A stretch of 62,910 nt of DNA from Candidatus Gastranaerophilales bacterium (GCA_944322545.1 CALUPF010000020.1:1-62910); one strand, 5' to 3'. Positions 8,988 to 18,119 are shown, counted from the stretch's first letter. Numbers and translations: made by a program. The notes: generated by a model from the sequence alone, not told the origin.

Positions 8988-10604
8988 TTAATCCTGTGTT
9001 AAAACTCCTGATGAGCATATTTGCTCATTTTTATTGTATTGGTAATGTATATTTTTACCTTCTATTTTTATAATTAAATCTATTTCTGCATCTGGGCGTA
9101 TAAGATGAGAAAATTTCATTTTTTTTATTGGACTTTCTTTGATTTTTATTTTGAAAATATCTTGTGTGAGCATATTTGCAAAGTATAGTTGGATTACCCC
9201 AGGTAATATAGGGAATTTATTAAAATGCCCTTCAAAGAAATTGCAGCTTTTGGGAAATACCATTTTTATAGATGCTTCATTTTCTTTTTCTGTGATTTGT
9301 TTGATTACGGGCAAAGAAATATTTTTGTCAAAAATTGATTTTATTTTTAAAGAATCAATTTTTCCTGTTTGTGTTTTAGGTATTTCATAAAGAAATTTCC
9401 AGCGTTGTGGGATTATTTCAGAATATTTTTTGATTTGTTTTTTTAGAGTTTTTATTGTTTCTATTTTATTTTTTAGTAGCGACTCAAGTCCTTTGGGCGA
9501 TAAAACTGCAGCACAAGCAAGTTTTTCATCATACTTAAAACAATAGGAATCTTTAACAAAATCTGTTTTGTTGATTAGTTCTTCAATTTCTTGGGCACTA
9601 ATTCTTTTTTCTTGAATCTTTAAAATTCTGTCGCTTCTTTTTCCTAAAATAAATTCATTTTTTGTTTTTAGTTGAATAATATCCCCTAATGTTATATTTT
9701 CTGGTCTAAAATATGGAGATTCTATAACAATTTGAGATTCTTCGTTCGTTGTTATGTTAACAAGGTCAAAGCATCTCAAATTATCTTCATAAAAGTTTTT
9801 ATATGCAATAGTTCCTGTTTCAGTGCTACCATAGATTTCACAAACTTGAATGTTTTTATTTGTGAAATATTTAAAAACGTGTTCTTTTAATTTATCTCCG
9901 GCTGTATATATTAAATAAGGAGGCTTATTAAGCTCCACATTGTATTTTTCAAATTTTTCTAAAAAAGATGGCGTTGAAACAAAAATATTGTCTTTTAAAT
10001 CTGCACTATCAGGGTACAAAACTTCTTTCGTATCAATAATGAGGTTTTTGAGATGACATAGTGGAATAACTATATAAAAAACCAAACCAAACATATGATG
10101 TGGCGATGTAGATGTTGAAACTAATAATTTTTTTTCATGTAAGCTATTAGCATATCCTTTAAATGTATCTAAAGATTCTATAATTAAATTTTTTAGTGAC
10201 TTTATGATATGTTTCGGTTTTCCACTAGATCCTGATGTAAAAAGATTAATTAAGACTTTGTCAAAATCTAGTTTTTCTATTTTTGCTGCTGTTTGTTGTT
10301 CATTTACTTCTTGTATTACAAAATTTTCCAGTTTTATGAAATCAAAATTCAGCATTTGAGCTTTTTTAGGATCTGATAACAGATAAATCTCTTTTTGTGC
10401 AAAAATAGCAGAAAGAAAGTTGAGTAAAAAATCAAAATGATTCTGTGATAGAATTAAAACTTTATCACAATCATTTGCTTTTAATTTTTTTATTGTTGGG
10501 CTAATTATAGACAGAATTTCCGCAATCGTATAAAATTTGTCTTCATTTTTAACAACAAATAGATCTTTGTATTCTTCTTTATCATAAATTTCGAAAAAAT
10601 TCAT
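8988..10604 (-). CDS. apeH: Acyl-AMP ligase fused to a hot-dog dehydratase (ApeH-ApeI fusion)
   Basis: The 538-residue protein has an adenylate-forming ligase at residues 1-430. The P-loop LFTSGSSGKPKH is near 121-132, 'eIYGSTETG' near 258, a hinge-like 'RILKIQEKRIS' and the late Lys region 'KTQTGKID' near 409. The C-terminal ~95 residues are a FabA/FabZ-like hot-dog domain with 'FFEGHFNKFPILPGVIQ' near 455-471; its His is the expected dehydratase base. In aryl-polyene pathways ApeH activates an aromatic acid and loads it on carrier protein, and ApeI dehydrates the growing chain. These are separate proteins in E. coli-type clusters and fused here. Which aryl acid is activated is not visible. 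Confidence 0.85.
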   Translation of the reverse strand: MNFFEIYDKEEYKDLFVVKNEDKFYTIAEILSIISPTIKKLKANDCDKVLILSQNHFDFLLNFLSAIFAQKEIYLLSDPKKAQMLNFDFIKLENFVIQEVNEQQTAAKIEKLDFDKVLINLFTSGSSGKPKHIIKSLKNLIIESLDTFKGYANSLHEKKLLVSTSTSPHHMFGLVFYIVIPLCHLKNLIIDTKEVLYPDSADLKDNIFVSTPSFLEKFEKYNVELNKPPYLIYTAGDKLKEHVFKYFTNKNIQVCEIYGSTETGTIAYKNFYEDNLRCFDLVNITTNEESQIVIESPYFRPENITLGDIIQLKTKNEFILGKRSDRILKIQEKRISAQEIEELINKTDFVKDSYCFKYDEKLACAAVLSPKGLESLLKNKIETIKTLKKQIKKYSEIIPQRWKFLYEIPKTQTGKIDSLKIKSIFDKNISLPVIKQITEKENEASIKMVFPKSCNFFEGHFNKFPILPGVIQLYFANMLTQDIFKIKIKESPIKKMKFSHLIRPDAEIDLIIKIEGKNIHYQYNKNEQICSSGVLTQD

Positions 10605-10623
10605 ACAACCAAGTCCACTTTAA

Positions 10624-11049
10624 TTAAGAATTGTGCTTTTTTTTGAACCATATTCTAAAGATATATTCTATCGCAAAAAAACATCCAAGGAAAAAATAAG
10701 AAAGACAACCATTGTATATTATCCATATTCTGTCAGATAAAAAACACGTTATAACAGAAATTGCAAATTGGATAAATAAAAATACACACCAAATATAAGT
10801 TAGATTTTTGGTATATATTTTTGTTGGCTCGTTAAGTTCTCCCTCAGTTAGTTTTGCAAATTTTTGTATTATAGTTTCTTCGTTGAACAATGAAGAAAAA
10901 AAGATCCAAAAAATTATCAAATTCATAAATACCGGATAAATTTTCAATTCTTTTATCCTCGTAAAATGAAAAAGCAGAATAATAAAAAAACTAAAACACA
11001 ACGAAAAAATGAAATGATATTTTTTAATGAATTTTTTAATCGATTCCAT
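10624..11049 (-). CDS. apeG: Small four-helix membrane protein of the aryl-polyene cluster (ApeG/COG4648-like)
   Basis: The 141-residue protein has four evident membrane helices (about residues 10-28, 36-54, 66-90 and 97-121) and basic ends. Its position between the carrier-protein genes and the ligase matches the small membrane protein ApeG of proteobacterial clusters. Its biochemical role is unknown there too; it may tether the synthase to the membrane. Assignment relies mainly on gene order and topology. Confidence 0.6.
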   Translation of the reverse strand: MESIKKFIKKYHFIFSLCFSFFIILLFHFTRIKELKIYPVFMNLIIFWIFFSSLFNEETIIQKFAKLTEGELNEPTKIYTKNLTYIWCVFLFIQFAISVITCFLSDRIWIIYNGCLSYFFLGCFFAIEYIFRIWFKKKHNS

Positions 11050-11064
11050 ATATGACTTTCAAAA

Positions 11065-11325
11065 CTACTGAAGTAGTCCGTCTACTGCGTCTACGACGTC
11101 ATTTATTGTCTTAATTTGTTTAAAGTTTTCAGGTGAAATTTTTTGTTTTGTGAAATCTTGCAAACGAACAGCTAAATCAACAGCGTCAATGCTGTCAAAT
11201 TCAAGATCTTCGAATAAATTTGCCTCAGGCACAATTTTATCTTCATCAATTTCAAAATCATCGATGAGTATATTTTTTAATTCTTCGTATATTTCTTCTT
11301 TGGTAAATTTATTGTTCATATTCAT
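11065..11325 (-). CDS. apeF: Acyl carrier protein
   Basis: This short acidic protein (about 86 residues) carries the phosphopantetheine site FDSIDAVDLA, with the modified Ser near residue 45. An ATG at 11325 follows an in-frame GTG at 11328; the ATG is preferred. It is one of two adjacent carrier proteins, as in other aryl-polyene clusters, and holds the growing chain as a thioester. The Sfp-type transferase encoded at 33952 is a candidate for its activation. Confidence 0.9.
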   Translation of the reverse strand: MNMNNKFTKEEIYEELKNILIDDFEIDEDKIVPEANLFEDLEFDSIDAVDLAVRLQDFTKQKISPENFKQIKTINDVVDAVDGLLQ

Positions 11326-11349
11326 CACTATCTTAATTTACATAAAATT

Positions 11350-11613
11350 TTATTTTGATTGACTATCAATGAATTCAGCAAGTGTTTTTACTGAATAGAA
11401 GTACTTTTTGTTTTCTTCTTTATTGTCACTCATTTTCAAATTGTATTTCTTTTTTAATGCCATACCTAGCTCGAGTGCATCTATTGAATCTAAGCCAAGA
11501 CCGTCAATGAATAAAGCTTCGTCAGTTTTTATCTCTTCTGGAGAGATATCTTCTAATTCAAGAGCATCAATAATGAGTTTTTTTAACTCGTTTTCTAATT
11601 CAGTATTTGCCAA
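11350..11613 (-). CDS. apeE: Acyl carrier protein
   Basis: The 87-residue acidic four-helix carrier has the attachment motif GLDSIDALELG, with Ser43 as the phosphopantetheine site. It lies 21 bases upstream of the second carrier gene. The two differ clearly in sequence, so they are not a recent duplication; in aryl-polyene systems one tends to serve initiation and the other elongation, but which does which cannot be told here. Confidence 0.9.
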   Translation of the reverse strand: MANTELENELKKLIIDALELEDISPEEIKTDEALFIDGLGLDSIDALELGMALKKKYNLKMSDNKEENKKYFYSVKTLAEFIDSQSK

Positions 11614-11679
11614 GTTCCCAGACCTCTTATTCTAATTCTATATTTATAGCCTAATAGCGTAGTAAAGTCAATTTGATGG

Positions 11680-12429
11680 TTATGAGGATATTTTTTCTTT
11701 AATATCTGCGTTTATTCTGTTTCTTAATTGGATTTCAGTTAAGTCTTGTTTTGCAAAGTCTTCTATTTTTATCGTTTCATTTACGGTGATTTTATATTCA
11801 ATTTCACAATCTGAAGCTTCATAAATTTTTTGGTTTTTAGCAAGGAACTTTTTATCAGTTTTTATGAAAATAGGAACGATATCAGTTTTTGTGTGTAACG
11901 CCATCATTGCTGCACCTTTATGCAGTTTGAGAGTTTCACCTTCTTGAGTTCTAGTTCCTGTTGGGAAAATTACTATGTTAAAGCCTTGATTTAAAATTTC
12001 TGCTGATTCTTTGAGTAAATCTTGTTTGTCCTCATCATTTATTAGGTATAAGGATTTTACTATATTCCCCATAAATACATTCTTTTTTATTTCTCTTTTT
12101 GCTATACAAACTGTTTTAGGTAAAAGTCCTATTAGTATAACTATATCTATGAAGCTAGGGTGGTTTGCTACAATTATTTTTCCTGAAATGTTTTTTAGGA
12201 CTTGTTCGTTCGCTAAAGTGATTTTAATGGTGTTTGTTTTTACCATCATATCAGTAAAAAATTTCCAAGTTTTGTGTATTACGTTGCTATAAAAAAGTTT
12301 TTTGTTTTCTTTTTTTTGAAAAAGACCACCTATTGGAAAGATTAAATAGTTTATGGTTAATGCACCAATTCCAAAAAAGCCAAATAGAAATATAACAATT
12401 AAACTTCTTATTAAAGCTTTTAATTTCAA
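11680..12429 (-). CDS. apeD: PlsC-like 1-acylglycerol-phosphate acyltransferase (ApeD-like)
   Basis: The 249-residue protein has an N-terminal membrane helix (about 10-32), the catalytic H-x4-D motif NHPSFID near residue 90 and the acceptor-binding FPTGTRT near residue 155. These identify a lysophospholipid acyltransferase fold. In aryl-polyene operons this protein sits next to the carrier proteins and is believed to transfer the chain to a lipid-like acceptor at the inner membrane. Its start overlaps the preceding gene's stop by four bases. Confidence 0.85.
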   Translation of the reverse strand: MKLKALIRSLIVIFLFGFFGIGALTINYLIFPIGGLFQKKENKKLFYSNVIHKTWKFFTDMMVKTNTIKITLANEQVLKNISGKIIVANHPSFIDIVILIGLLPKTVCIAKREIKKNVFMGNIVKSLYLINDEDKQDLLKESAEILNQGFNIVIFPTGTRTQEGETLKLHKGAAMMALHTKTDIVPIFIKTDKKFLAKNQKIYEASDCEIEYKITVNETIKIEDFAKQDLTEIQLRNRINADIKEKISS

Positions 12430-13040
12430 TTTATATCCTCAATTCTTTTTATCTCAAATAATCCGTTTTGACTTTTAAAGACATCTTTTCTTTTTTCAAT
12501 GAAATTTAAAAAGTTTGTGCAATCATCAAATTCATTATGTTTTTCATTGTTATGTTCTTTGATGAACAATTCATAATCTTTTATTTCATTGTTAGTTGAT
12601 ATTAAACAAGCAAATGCTTCTTTTTTCTTTTCTGTGTCACAAAAGCAAAACAGTACATCTTTTTCTTTAGCTGAGATTATTGCTTCTGTTAACCCTGATA
12701 TAAATGAGTCGTTTTCTGCTGAGATTGAATTGTAGCTTTCATTGATTTTATTTATAAGAGAAAATTGTCCAATAGCACTATTATGAACAGAAAAACTAAA
12801 AGTAGTAGGCGAAACTTCGTTTTCTGTTGTATATTGTTGTACGAGTTTTCTTAATCTGTCTAATTCTCCATAATGTGAGGAAAATATCATTTTTACGTCT
12901 TTGTTTTCATAACAGTTATTAAGTGCGCACATTGCTATTTTGTCTAAAGCCGAAAGCTTTCTTCTAATCATTGGCTCTAAAAAAGATACGTCTGTATTTT
13001 CTTCTGTTATATAGGCATATTTTTTTATACAAAATTTCAC
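12426..13040 (-). CDS. apeC: Ketosynthase-like chain-length factor (ketoacyl-synt_2, ApeC-like)
   Basis: This 204-residue protein corresponds only to the N-terminal half of a ketosynthase. The 'FSFSVHNSAIGQFSLI' region near residue 118 aligns with the active-site turn but has no nucleophilic Cys, as expected for a chain-length factor that pairs with a catalytic ketosynthase. In aryl-polyene systems ApeC pairs with ApeO; here the ApeO-like gene is transcribed divergently 100 bases away. The start is GTG with GGAAA about eight bases upstream. It is the first gene of the leftward operon. Confidence 0.8.
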   Translation of the reverse strand: MKFCIKKYAYITEENTDVSFLEPMIRRKLSALDKIAMCALNNCYENKDVKMIFSSHYGELDRLRKLVQQYTTENEVSPTTFSFSVHNSAIGQFSLINKINESYNSISAENDSFISGLTEAIISAKEKDVLFCFCDTEKKKEAFACLISTNNEIKDYELFIKEHNNEKHNEFDDCTNFLNFIEKRKDVFKSQNGLFEIKRIEDIN

Positions 13041-13140
13041 TTTAATATTTCCAAACAGTCACTCGACTCAATTAATTCAGTTATGCTAATATAAATCTTA
13101 TTATAAAATGTTGTTTTAATCAAAAAGAGACAAGAGTTTT
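13041..13140. promoter_or_regulatory. Divergent promoter region of the aryl-polyene operons
   Basis: One hundred AT-rich bases separate the two divergent operons and must hold both promoters. TATAAA at 13102-13107 is a plausible -10 for the rightward operon, but no convincing -35 was found. Ribosome-binding sites are GGAAA before the GTG of the leftward gene and AAGAG before the ATG at 13141. Confidence 0.5.
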
Positions 13141-14289
13141 ATGTCTGGTATTTATATAACGTCGTATAGTGCAATTTGTAATCTTGGCGATAGTATAGAG
13201 CAAATTTTTCAAACAGCTTTGCTTGGGCAAAATAATATGCTTACAGATTGTTCTGATATGGTCAAAGGTAAAATTTTCCCTTTGGGCAAGATATTTACAC
13301 GCCTTCCTGAAATAAATAACGATAAATACAATTTAAGATGTAATAGAATTCTTTTGCATTGCGTTAATCAAATAAAAAATGATATTGATAACTTGATTAA
13401 AAAATATCCTAAAAATAAAATTGGTGTAGTAATTGGAAATACTAATTCAGGCGTTGATGAATTTGAAAAGTCAGGTGATATTGACCATTCTCAAATTGGA
13501 AATCCTGCTGGTTTTTTACACAAATATTTAAACTTGGAAGGTTATTATAGTGGCGTTTCTACTGCATGTACGTCTGGTGTGAAAGCTTTTTCTACTGCAA
13601 AAAAACTTTTAGAATCTGGCATTTGTGATGCTGTTGTTTGTGGTGCTGTTGATTCGTTATGCAAAATGCCTGTGTATGGATTCCATTCATTAGAAGTTTT
13701 GTCTGATGAAAAATCTATCCCATTTAGTAAAAATAGAAAAGGTATAAATATTGGAGAAGGTGGAGCTTTGTTTATTCTTGAAAAGTCTTCAAATAGCCCA
13801 ATAGTTGAAATCAAAGGGATTGGTGAAACTTCTGATGCATATCATAGTGCGACTCCTGATCCTGATGGTACACAAGCTTCAATAGCAATAAAGAATGCTT
13901 TAGTTGATGCAAATATTTCTGTAGATGATGTTGATTACATTAATTTGCATGGTACAGGTACACTAAGTAATGATTTGATGGAAGCGAATGCTGTGTTTAA
14001 TGTGTTTAAAAATAAAGTTTTTGCTTCATCAACAAAAGCACTTACTGGACATTGTCTAGGGGCAGCTGCTGCAATTGAGTCAGCTTTGTGTTGTGCGATG
14101 TTAGATAAAAAATATAATCCACAAAGCTACCTACTTCCTCACTGTTATGATGGGGGTTATGATGATAGTTTGCCTAAAATAAATCTTGTAGAAAGAAATC
14201 AAAAAAAAGAAAAGCTTAAAAACTGTGTGAATAATGCATTTGGTTTTGGCGGTTCAAATGCTGTAGTTGTCTTAGGGAGTGTAGAATGA
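13141..14289 (+). CDS. apeO: Beta-ketoacyl-ACP synthase (ApeO-like)
   Basis: The 382-residue ketosynthase has a complete Cys-His-His triad: Cys143 in STACTSG, the His of NLHGTGT and the His of LTGHCLG. It condenses malonyl-ACP with the growing acyl chain. It opens the rightward operon, and its stop overlaps the dehydratase start by four bases. By homology it would work as a heterodimer with the chain-length-factor-like protein encoded divergently. Whether it corresponds strictly to ApeO or ApeR is decided here by gene order. Confidence 0.85.
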   Translation: MSGIYITSYSAICNLGDSIEQIFQTALLGQNNMLTDCSDMVKGKIFPLGKIFTRLPEINNDKYNLRCNRILLHCVNQIKNDIDNLIKKYPKNKIGVVIGNTNSGVDEFEKSGDIDHSQIGNPAGFLHKYLNLEGYYSGVSTACTSGVKAFSTAKKLLESGICDAVVCGAVDSLCKMPVYGFHSLEVLSDEKSIPFSKNRKGINIGEGGALFILEKSSNSPIVEIKGIGETSDAYHSATPDPDGTQASIAIKNALVDANISVDDVDYINLHGTGTLSNDLMEANAVFNVFKNKVFASSTKALTGHCLGAAAAIESALCCAMLDKKYNPQSYLLPHCYDGGYDDSLPKINLVERNQKKEKLKNCVNNAFGFGGSNAVVVLGSVE

Positions 14290-14732
14290 GTTTAAAATAT
14301 GATTTGTCAAAGATATTGCCTCATGATGCACCAATGATTTTTATTGATGAATTATTGGATGTTAACATTGACGAAAACACAGTGAAAGCTTCTGTTACAA
14401 TTACCGAGAATAAGATTCTTTATGACAGATCTATACAGGGGATATCTTCTATTTCTGGTATAGAATTTATGGCTCAAACAGTAGGCTGTTTTGCTTATTT
14501 TAAAAATCACCAGACAGAACCGAAAATTGGTTTTCTTTTAGGTAGTAGATTATATAAAACAAGTATTGAAAAGTTTGAACTTGGAAAAACCTACATAATC
14601 ACAGCTAGTCAAGTGTTTGAGGATAACGAGCTTGTTTCGTTTGATTGTTTTATCTATAATAATAATGAGGAATGTGCTAGAGCGACTGTAAATGTCTATC
14701 AGCCACAGGATGCTGGGAAAATTAATATATAG
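14286..14732 (+). CDS. apeP: 3-hydroxyacyl-ACP dehydratase, hot-dog fold (ApeP-like)
   Basis: The 148-residue protein starts with the 'kiLPHDAPMIFIDELLD' pattern typical of this dehydratase group and has a 'GIEFMAQTVGCFA' helix at mid-length, as in FabA/FabZ-like enzymes. It removes water from the 3-hydroxyacyl chain made by the ketoreductase encoded next, leaving a double bond. Since no enoyl reductase is encoded in the cluster, the double bonds would be kept, giving a conjugated polyene. Translationally coupled to the upstream gene. Confidence 0.85.
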   Translation: MSLKYDLSKILPHDAPMIFIDELLDVNIDENTVKASVTITENKILYDRSIQGISSISGIEFMAQTVGCFAYFKNHQTEPKIGFLLGSRLYKTSIEKFELGKTYIITASQVFEDNELVSFDCFIYNNNEECARATVNVYQPQDAGKINI

Positions 14733-14740
14733 GATTGTAT

Positions 14741-15469
14741 ATGGATAAATGGGTTCTTGTAACTGGATCTAGCAGGGGAATAGGAAAAGAAATAGCTTTA
14801 TATCTTGCTAAAAATGGTTTTAATATTGTTCTTCACTGTGTAAAAAACATTGAAAAGTTAACACAACTGAGCGAAGAAATTAAAGGTTTCAATGTCGATG
14901 TGAGATGTGTTCAGTTTGACATAAAAAACAGGCAACAATGTTTTGATACATTAAAAAAAGATATAGAAGAAAATGGTGTTTATTATGGCGTTGTCTTAAA
15001 TGCTGGCATAGCTAAAGACAATATATTCCCTATAATGGAAGAATCAGAATGGGATGATGTTTTAGATACTAATTTGGGTGGTTTTTATAATGTTTTAAAA
15101 CCAATTGTTTTTCCGATGATAGAAAAAAGGGTAAAAGGAAGAATAGTTACAATGTCTTCTATTTCAGGTCTTGCTGGGAATAAAGGACAGGTTAATTATA
15201 GTGCTTCAAAGGCCGGAATTATTGGTGCAACAAAAGCTTTGAGTTTGGAACTTGCAAAGCGAGGAATAACTGTCAATTGTGTTGCTCCTGGTATCATTGA
15301 AACTGATATGATAAAAGATCTTCCTGTTGACGAAGCGAAAAAAATGGTGCCAATGAAAAGATTAGGTAAGCCAAAAGAAGTTGCTAGTTTAGTTAACTAT
15401 TTGATGAGTGAAGATGCTGCTTATATAACAGGACAAGTAATTTCTGTGAATGGGGGATTGTATTCTTGA
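14741..15469 (+). CDS. apeQ: 3-ketoacyl-ACP reductase, SDR family (ApeQ/FabG-like)
   Basis: The 242-residue short-chain dehydrogenase has the cofactor loop TGSSRGIGKE near the N-terminus, 'NAG' in the fourth strand, and the catalytic Ser (SSISG), Tyr and Lys (YSASK) followed by the FabG-like 'NCVAPGIIETDM'. It reduces 3-ketoacyl-ACP with NADPH by family analogy. The start is placed at the ATG at 14741 because AGGA lies six bases upstream; an in-frame TTG at 14735 is less likely. It overlaps the next gene by four bases. Confidence 0.9.
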   Translation: MDKWVLVTGSSRGIGKEIALYLAKNGFNIVLHCVKNIEKLTQLSEEIKGFNVDVRCVQFDIKNRQQCFDTLKKDIEENGVYYGVVLNAGIAKDNIFPIMEESEWDDVLDTNLGGFYNVLKPIVFPMIEKRVKGRIVTMSSISGLAGNKGQVNYSASKAGIIGATKALSLELAKRGITVNCVAPGIIETDMIKDLPVDEAKKMVPMKRLGKPKEVASLVNYLMSEDAAYITGQVISVNGGLYS

Positions 15470-16692
15470 AAAGAGTCGTTGTAACAGGAATGGCTTTAGC
15501 GAGCCCATTAGGCAGTGATGTCGATGAAGCTTATTTGAATTTAAAAAAGTTTGAAAATTGTGTTGTATATTCAAAAGAGCTCGACGAGTTTGAGAATATG
15601 AATACTCGTTTGAGTGCTCCTGTGAGAGGTTTTGTTACTCCTGAGCATTTTAATCGTAAGATTCTAAGAACTATGGGACAAGTTGCTATATATAGTACAG
15701 CTGTTTCTGAATTGGCATTAAAAGATGCTGGGCTTTTAGGTGAAGATTGCATATCAAATGGGGATACTGGTGTTAGTTATGGATCATCTTCTGGTTCTTT
15801 AGAATCGATTATTGATTTTTATACTATGCAGGTTGAAAAAAAAGTTCGTTGTGTGAATTCAGGCTCATATGTAAAAATGATGCCTCAAACTACAACTGTT
15901 AATATTTCTCTTTATTTCAAAACTAAGGGAAGGCTAATTCCTTCATCTACAGCCTGTACATCTGGTTCAATGGGTATAGGATATGGCTATGAAGCGATTA
16001 AAAACGGTTATCAAAAAGTGATGATTGTAGGAGGTGCTGAAGAGTTGCATCCTTCACATATTGCTATTTTTGATACGTTATACGCTACAAGTCTAAAAAA
16101 TGACACTCCTAAATTGACTCCATCGCCATTTGACAAAAATCGTGACGGGCTTGTATTAGGAGAGGGAGCCGGAACTTTAATTTTAGAAGAATATGAGCAC
16201 GCTAAAAAAAGAGGTGCTAAAATATATGCTGAAATAATTGGTTTTGGAACCTCTACCGACGGTAGTCATATTACAAATCCAAATCATGAAACAATGGGTT
16301 CAGCATTAGCTTTAGCTATAAAAGATGCTAATATTTCTCCAGATAAAATCGGCTACATAAATGCACATGGCACAGCTACTATGCAAGGTGATGTTGCAGA
16401 GTCTGTTGCTACATATGATATTTTTAAAAGGAAAGTTCCAATAAGTTCTATAAAAAGCTACACTGGTCATACTCTAGGTGCTTGTGGGGCAATAGAGGCA
16501 ATTTTATCTATTAAAATGATGAATGATGGATGGTTCGCACCGACGATAAATTTGAATAAAGTTGACGAGAATTGTGCTGATTTAGACTACATAACAGGCC
16601 AAGGTCGTCAAATGAATACAGATATTATTATGTCTAATAATTTTGCATTTGGTGGTATTAATACATCGTTAATTTTAAAAAAAGTTAGTTAG
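15466..16692 (+). CDS. apeR: Beta-ketoacyl-ACP synthase (ApeR-like)
   Basis: The 408-residue ketosynthase has an intact triad: Cys164 in STACTSG, His in NAHGTAT and His in YTGHTLG. The start is TTG in a TTGA overlap with the ketoreductase stop. Two ketosynthases plus a chain-length factor is the usual aryl-polyene set; one ketosynthase likely starts the chain and the other extends it. Only eleven bases separate it from the DNA methyltransferase downstream. Confidence 0.85.
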   Translation: MKRVVVTGMALASPLGSDVDEAYLNLKKFENCVVYSKELDEFENMNTRLSAPVRGFVTPEHFNRKILRTMGQVAIYSTAVSELALKDAGLLGEDCISNGDTGVSYGSSSGSLESIIDFYTMQVEKKVRCVNSGSYVKMMPQTTTVNISLYFKTKGRLIPSSTACTSGSMGIGYGYEAIKNGYQKVMIVGGAEELHPSHIAIFDTLYATSLKNDTPKLTPSPFDKNRDGLVLGEGAGTLILEEYEHAKKRGAKIYAEIIGFGTSTDGSHITNPNHETMGSALALAIKDANISPDKIGYINAHGTATMQGDVAESVATYDIFKRKVPISSIKSYTGHTLGACGAIEAILSIKMMNDGWFAPTINLNKVDENCADLDYITGQGRQMNTDIIMSNNFAFGGINTSLILKKVS

Positions 16693-16703
16693 TTTTTGAT
16701 TTT

Positions 16704-18119
16704 ATGAATGAAAAATATGAAAGCTTAACAAAAAAAGAATTGATTGCTTTAATTGAGCAAAAAGATAAGTTGCTTTCAAATAAGGAATATGGTCTTGTTT
16801 GGGCTGATGAATCAGAGCAAGAAGATATTGTTTTATTGTGTCAAAAAAATAAACCAATAATTGTTGAAGATAAAAGCAAGGCTATTAAAACGGATGATTC
16901 TGTTGCTAACCTACTTATAGAAGGAGATAATTTTCATTCTTTGACTGTGTTGAAAGAGTCCTATTTTAATCAAGTTGATTTTATATACATTGATCCACCA
17001 TATAACACAGGTAGTAAGAACGATTTTAAATATAACGATTGTTGGGTGACCAAAAACGATAGTTGTATTCATTCAAAATGGCTGAATTTTATGTATAAAA
17101 GACTTTTATTAGCCAAAGATTTGATGAGTAATTCTGGTGTGATTTTTATAAGTATTGGTGAAAAAGAACTTTCTAATTTGAATTTAGTTTGTGAAAAAAT
17201 CTTTGGACGTGAAAATTTTTTGACGATTATTACTAGATTGTCTAAGTCTGCAAGTGATAAGGGTAGTCATTTTGCTCCGTCATGTGATTATATTATTTGC
17301 TATGCTAAAGATAAAAATTCTTTGAATCCTGAGAATTTTTATGAACATGCAGATGAATCCTTATATAAAAAATCTGATGAATATGGCAAATATCGTGATG
17401 ATGTTGCTTTTTATCAAGCATCTTTAGATCCTTTACGAGGTTGTATCAATCAGCGTTATTTTATAAAAGCACCAGACGGTAGTTATTTGATTCCCCCAGG
17501 AGTTGTTTTCCCTGAGAAAATATCAGATGCTGCTTTTGTTCGTCCTAAATCAAAAAATGATAAAGTTTGGCGCTGGAGTTATGAAACATATCTTAAACAA
17601 AAGGATTTGTTAGTTTTTAAACAGACAAAAAATTCTCCTTTAGTGGATGAAAATGGCAAAAAGGCAAAATACAATGTTTATACAAAAAGCTACTATTCTC
17701 AAAGAAGTGAAAAAGGTGTTAAGCCTAGAAACTTTTTAACAGATAAAAAGTTTTTAAATCGCAAAGGAACTGATCATCTAAAAACAATGGGGCTGAATTT
17801 TACTTATTCGAAGCCTAAAGAACTTGTAATGCATTTACTTTCAATTGTTCATCTTCCTAATGATGCTTTAATATTAGACTTTTTTGCCGGTTCAGGAACT
17901 ACTGGTGAAGCAGTGCTAGAGCTGAATCAAAAAGAAAAAACACAAAGAAGATTTATTTTATGTACAAACAATGAAGAAAATATTTGTTCTGAAATATGCT
18001 ATCCGAGAATAAAAAAAGTTATAACTGGTTATATTAAAAATGAAGACAAAGAAACATCTTGTTTTGTAGAAGGTCTTGGTGGCAATCTTTTGTATTACAA
18101 AACAGGCTTTTTCAAATAG
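16704..18119 (+). CDS. DNA methyltransferase, beta class (type III Mod-like), orphan
   Basis: The 471-residue protein has motif IV DPPYNTG at residues 97-103 before the SAM-binding motif FAGSG at 394-398; this order defines the beta class that includes type III Mod subunits and N6-adenine methylases. A target-recognition region lies between them. No Res helicase-nuclease gene follows, so it looks like an orphan methylase or the remnant of a restriction system. It follows the ketosynthase gene by eleven bases on the same strand and may share its transcript. The recognition sequence cannot be read from the protein. Confidence 0.85.
   Translation: MNEKYESLTKKELIALIEQKDKLLSNKEYGLVWADESEQEDIVLLCQKNKPIIVEDKSKAIKTDDSVANLLIEGDNFHSLTVLKESYFNQVDFIYIDPPYNTGSKNDFKYNDCWVTKNDSCIHSKWLNFMYKRLLLAKDLMSNSGVIFISIGEKELSNLNLVCEKIFGRENFLTIITRLSKSASDKGSHFAPSCDYIICYAKDKNSLNPENFYEHADESLYKKSDEYGKYRDDVAFYQASLDPLRGCINQRYFIKAPDGSYLIPPGVVFPEKISDAAFVRPKSKNDKVWRWSYETYLKQKDLLVFKQTKNSPLVDENGKKAKYNVYTKSYYSQRSEKGVKPRNFLTDKKFLNRKGTDHLKTMGLNFTYSKPKELVMHLLSIVHLPNDALILDFFAGSGTTGEAVLELNQKEKTQRRFILCTNNEENICSEICYPRIKKVITGYIKNEDKETSCFVEGLGGNLLYYKTGFFK

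Noticed and set aside
16704..18119. Complete type III restriction-modification system
   Set aside because: Only the Mod-like subunit is present; the next gene is a CoA-transferase on the opposite strand.
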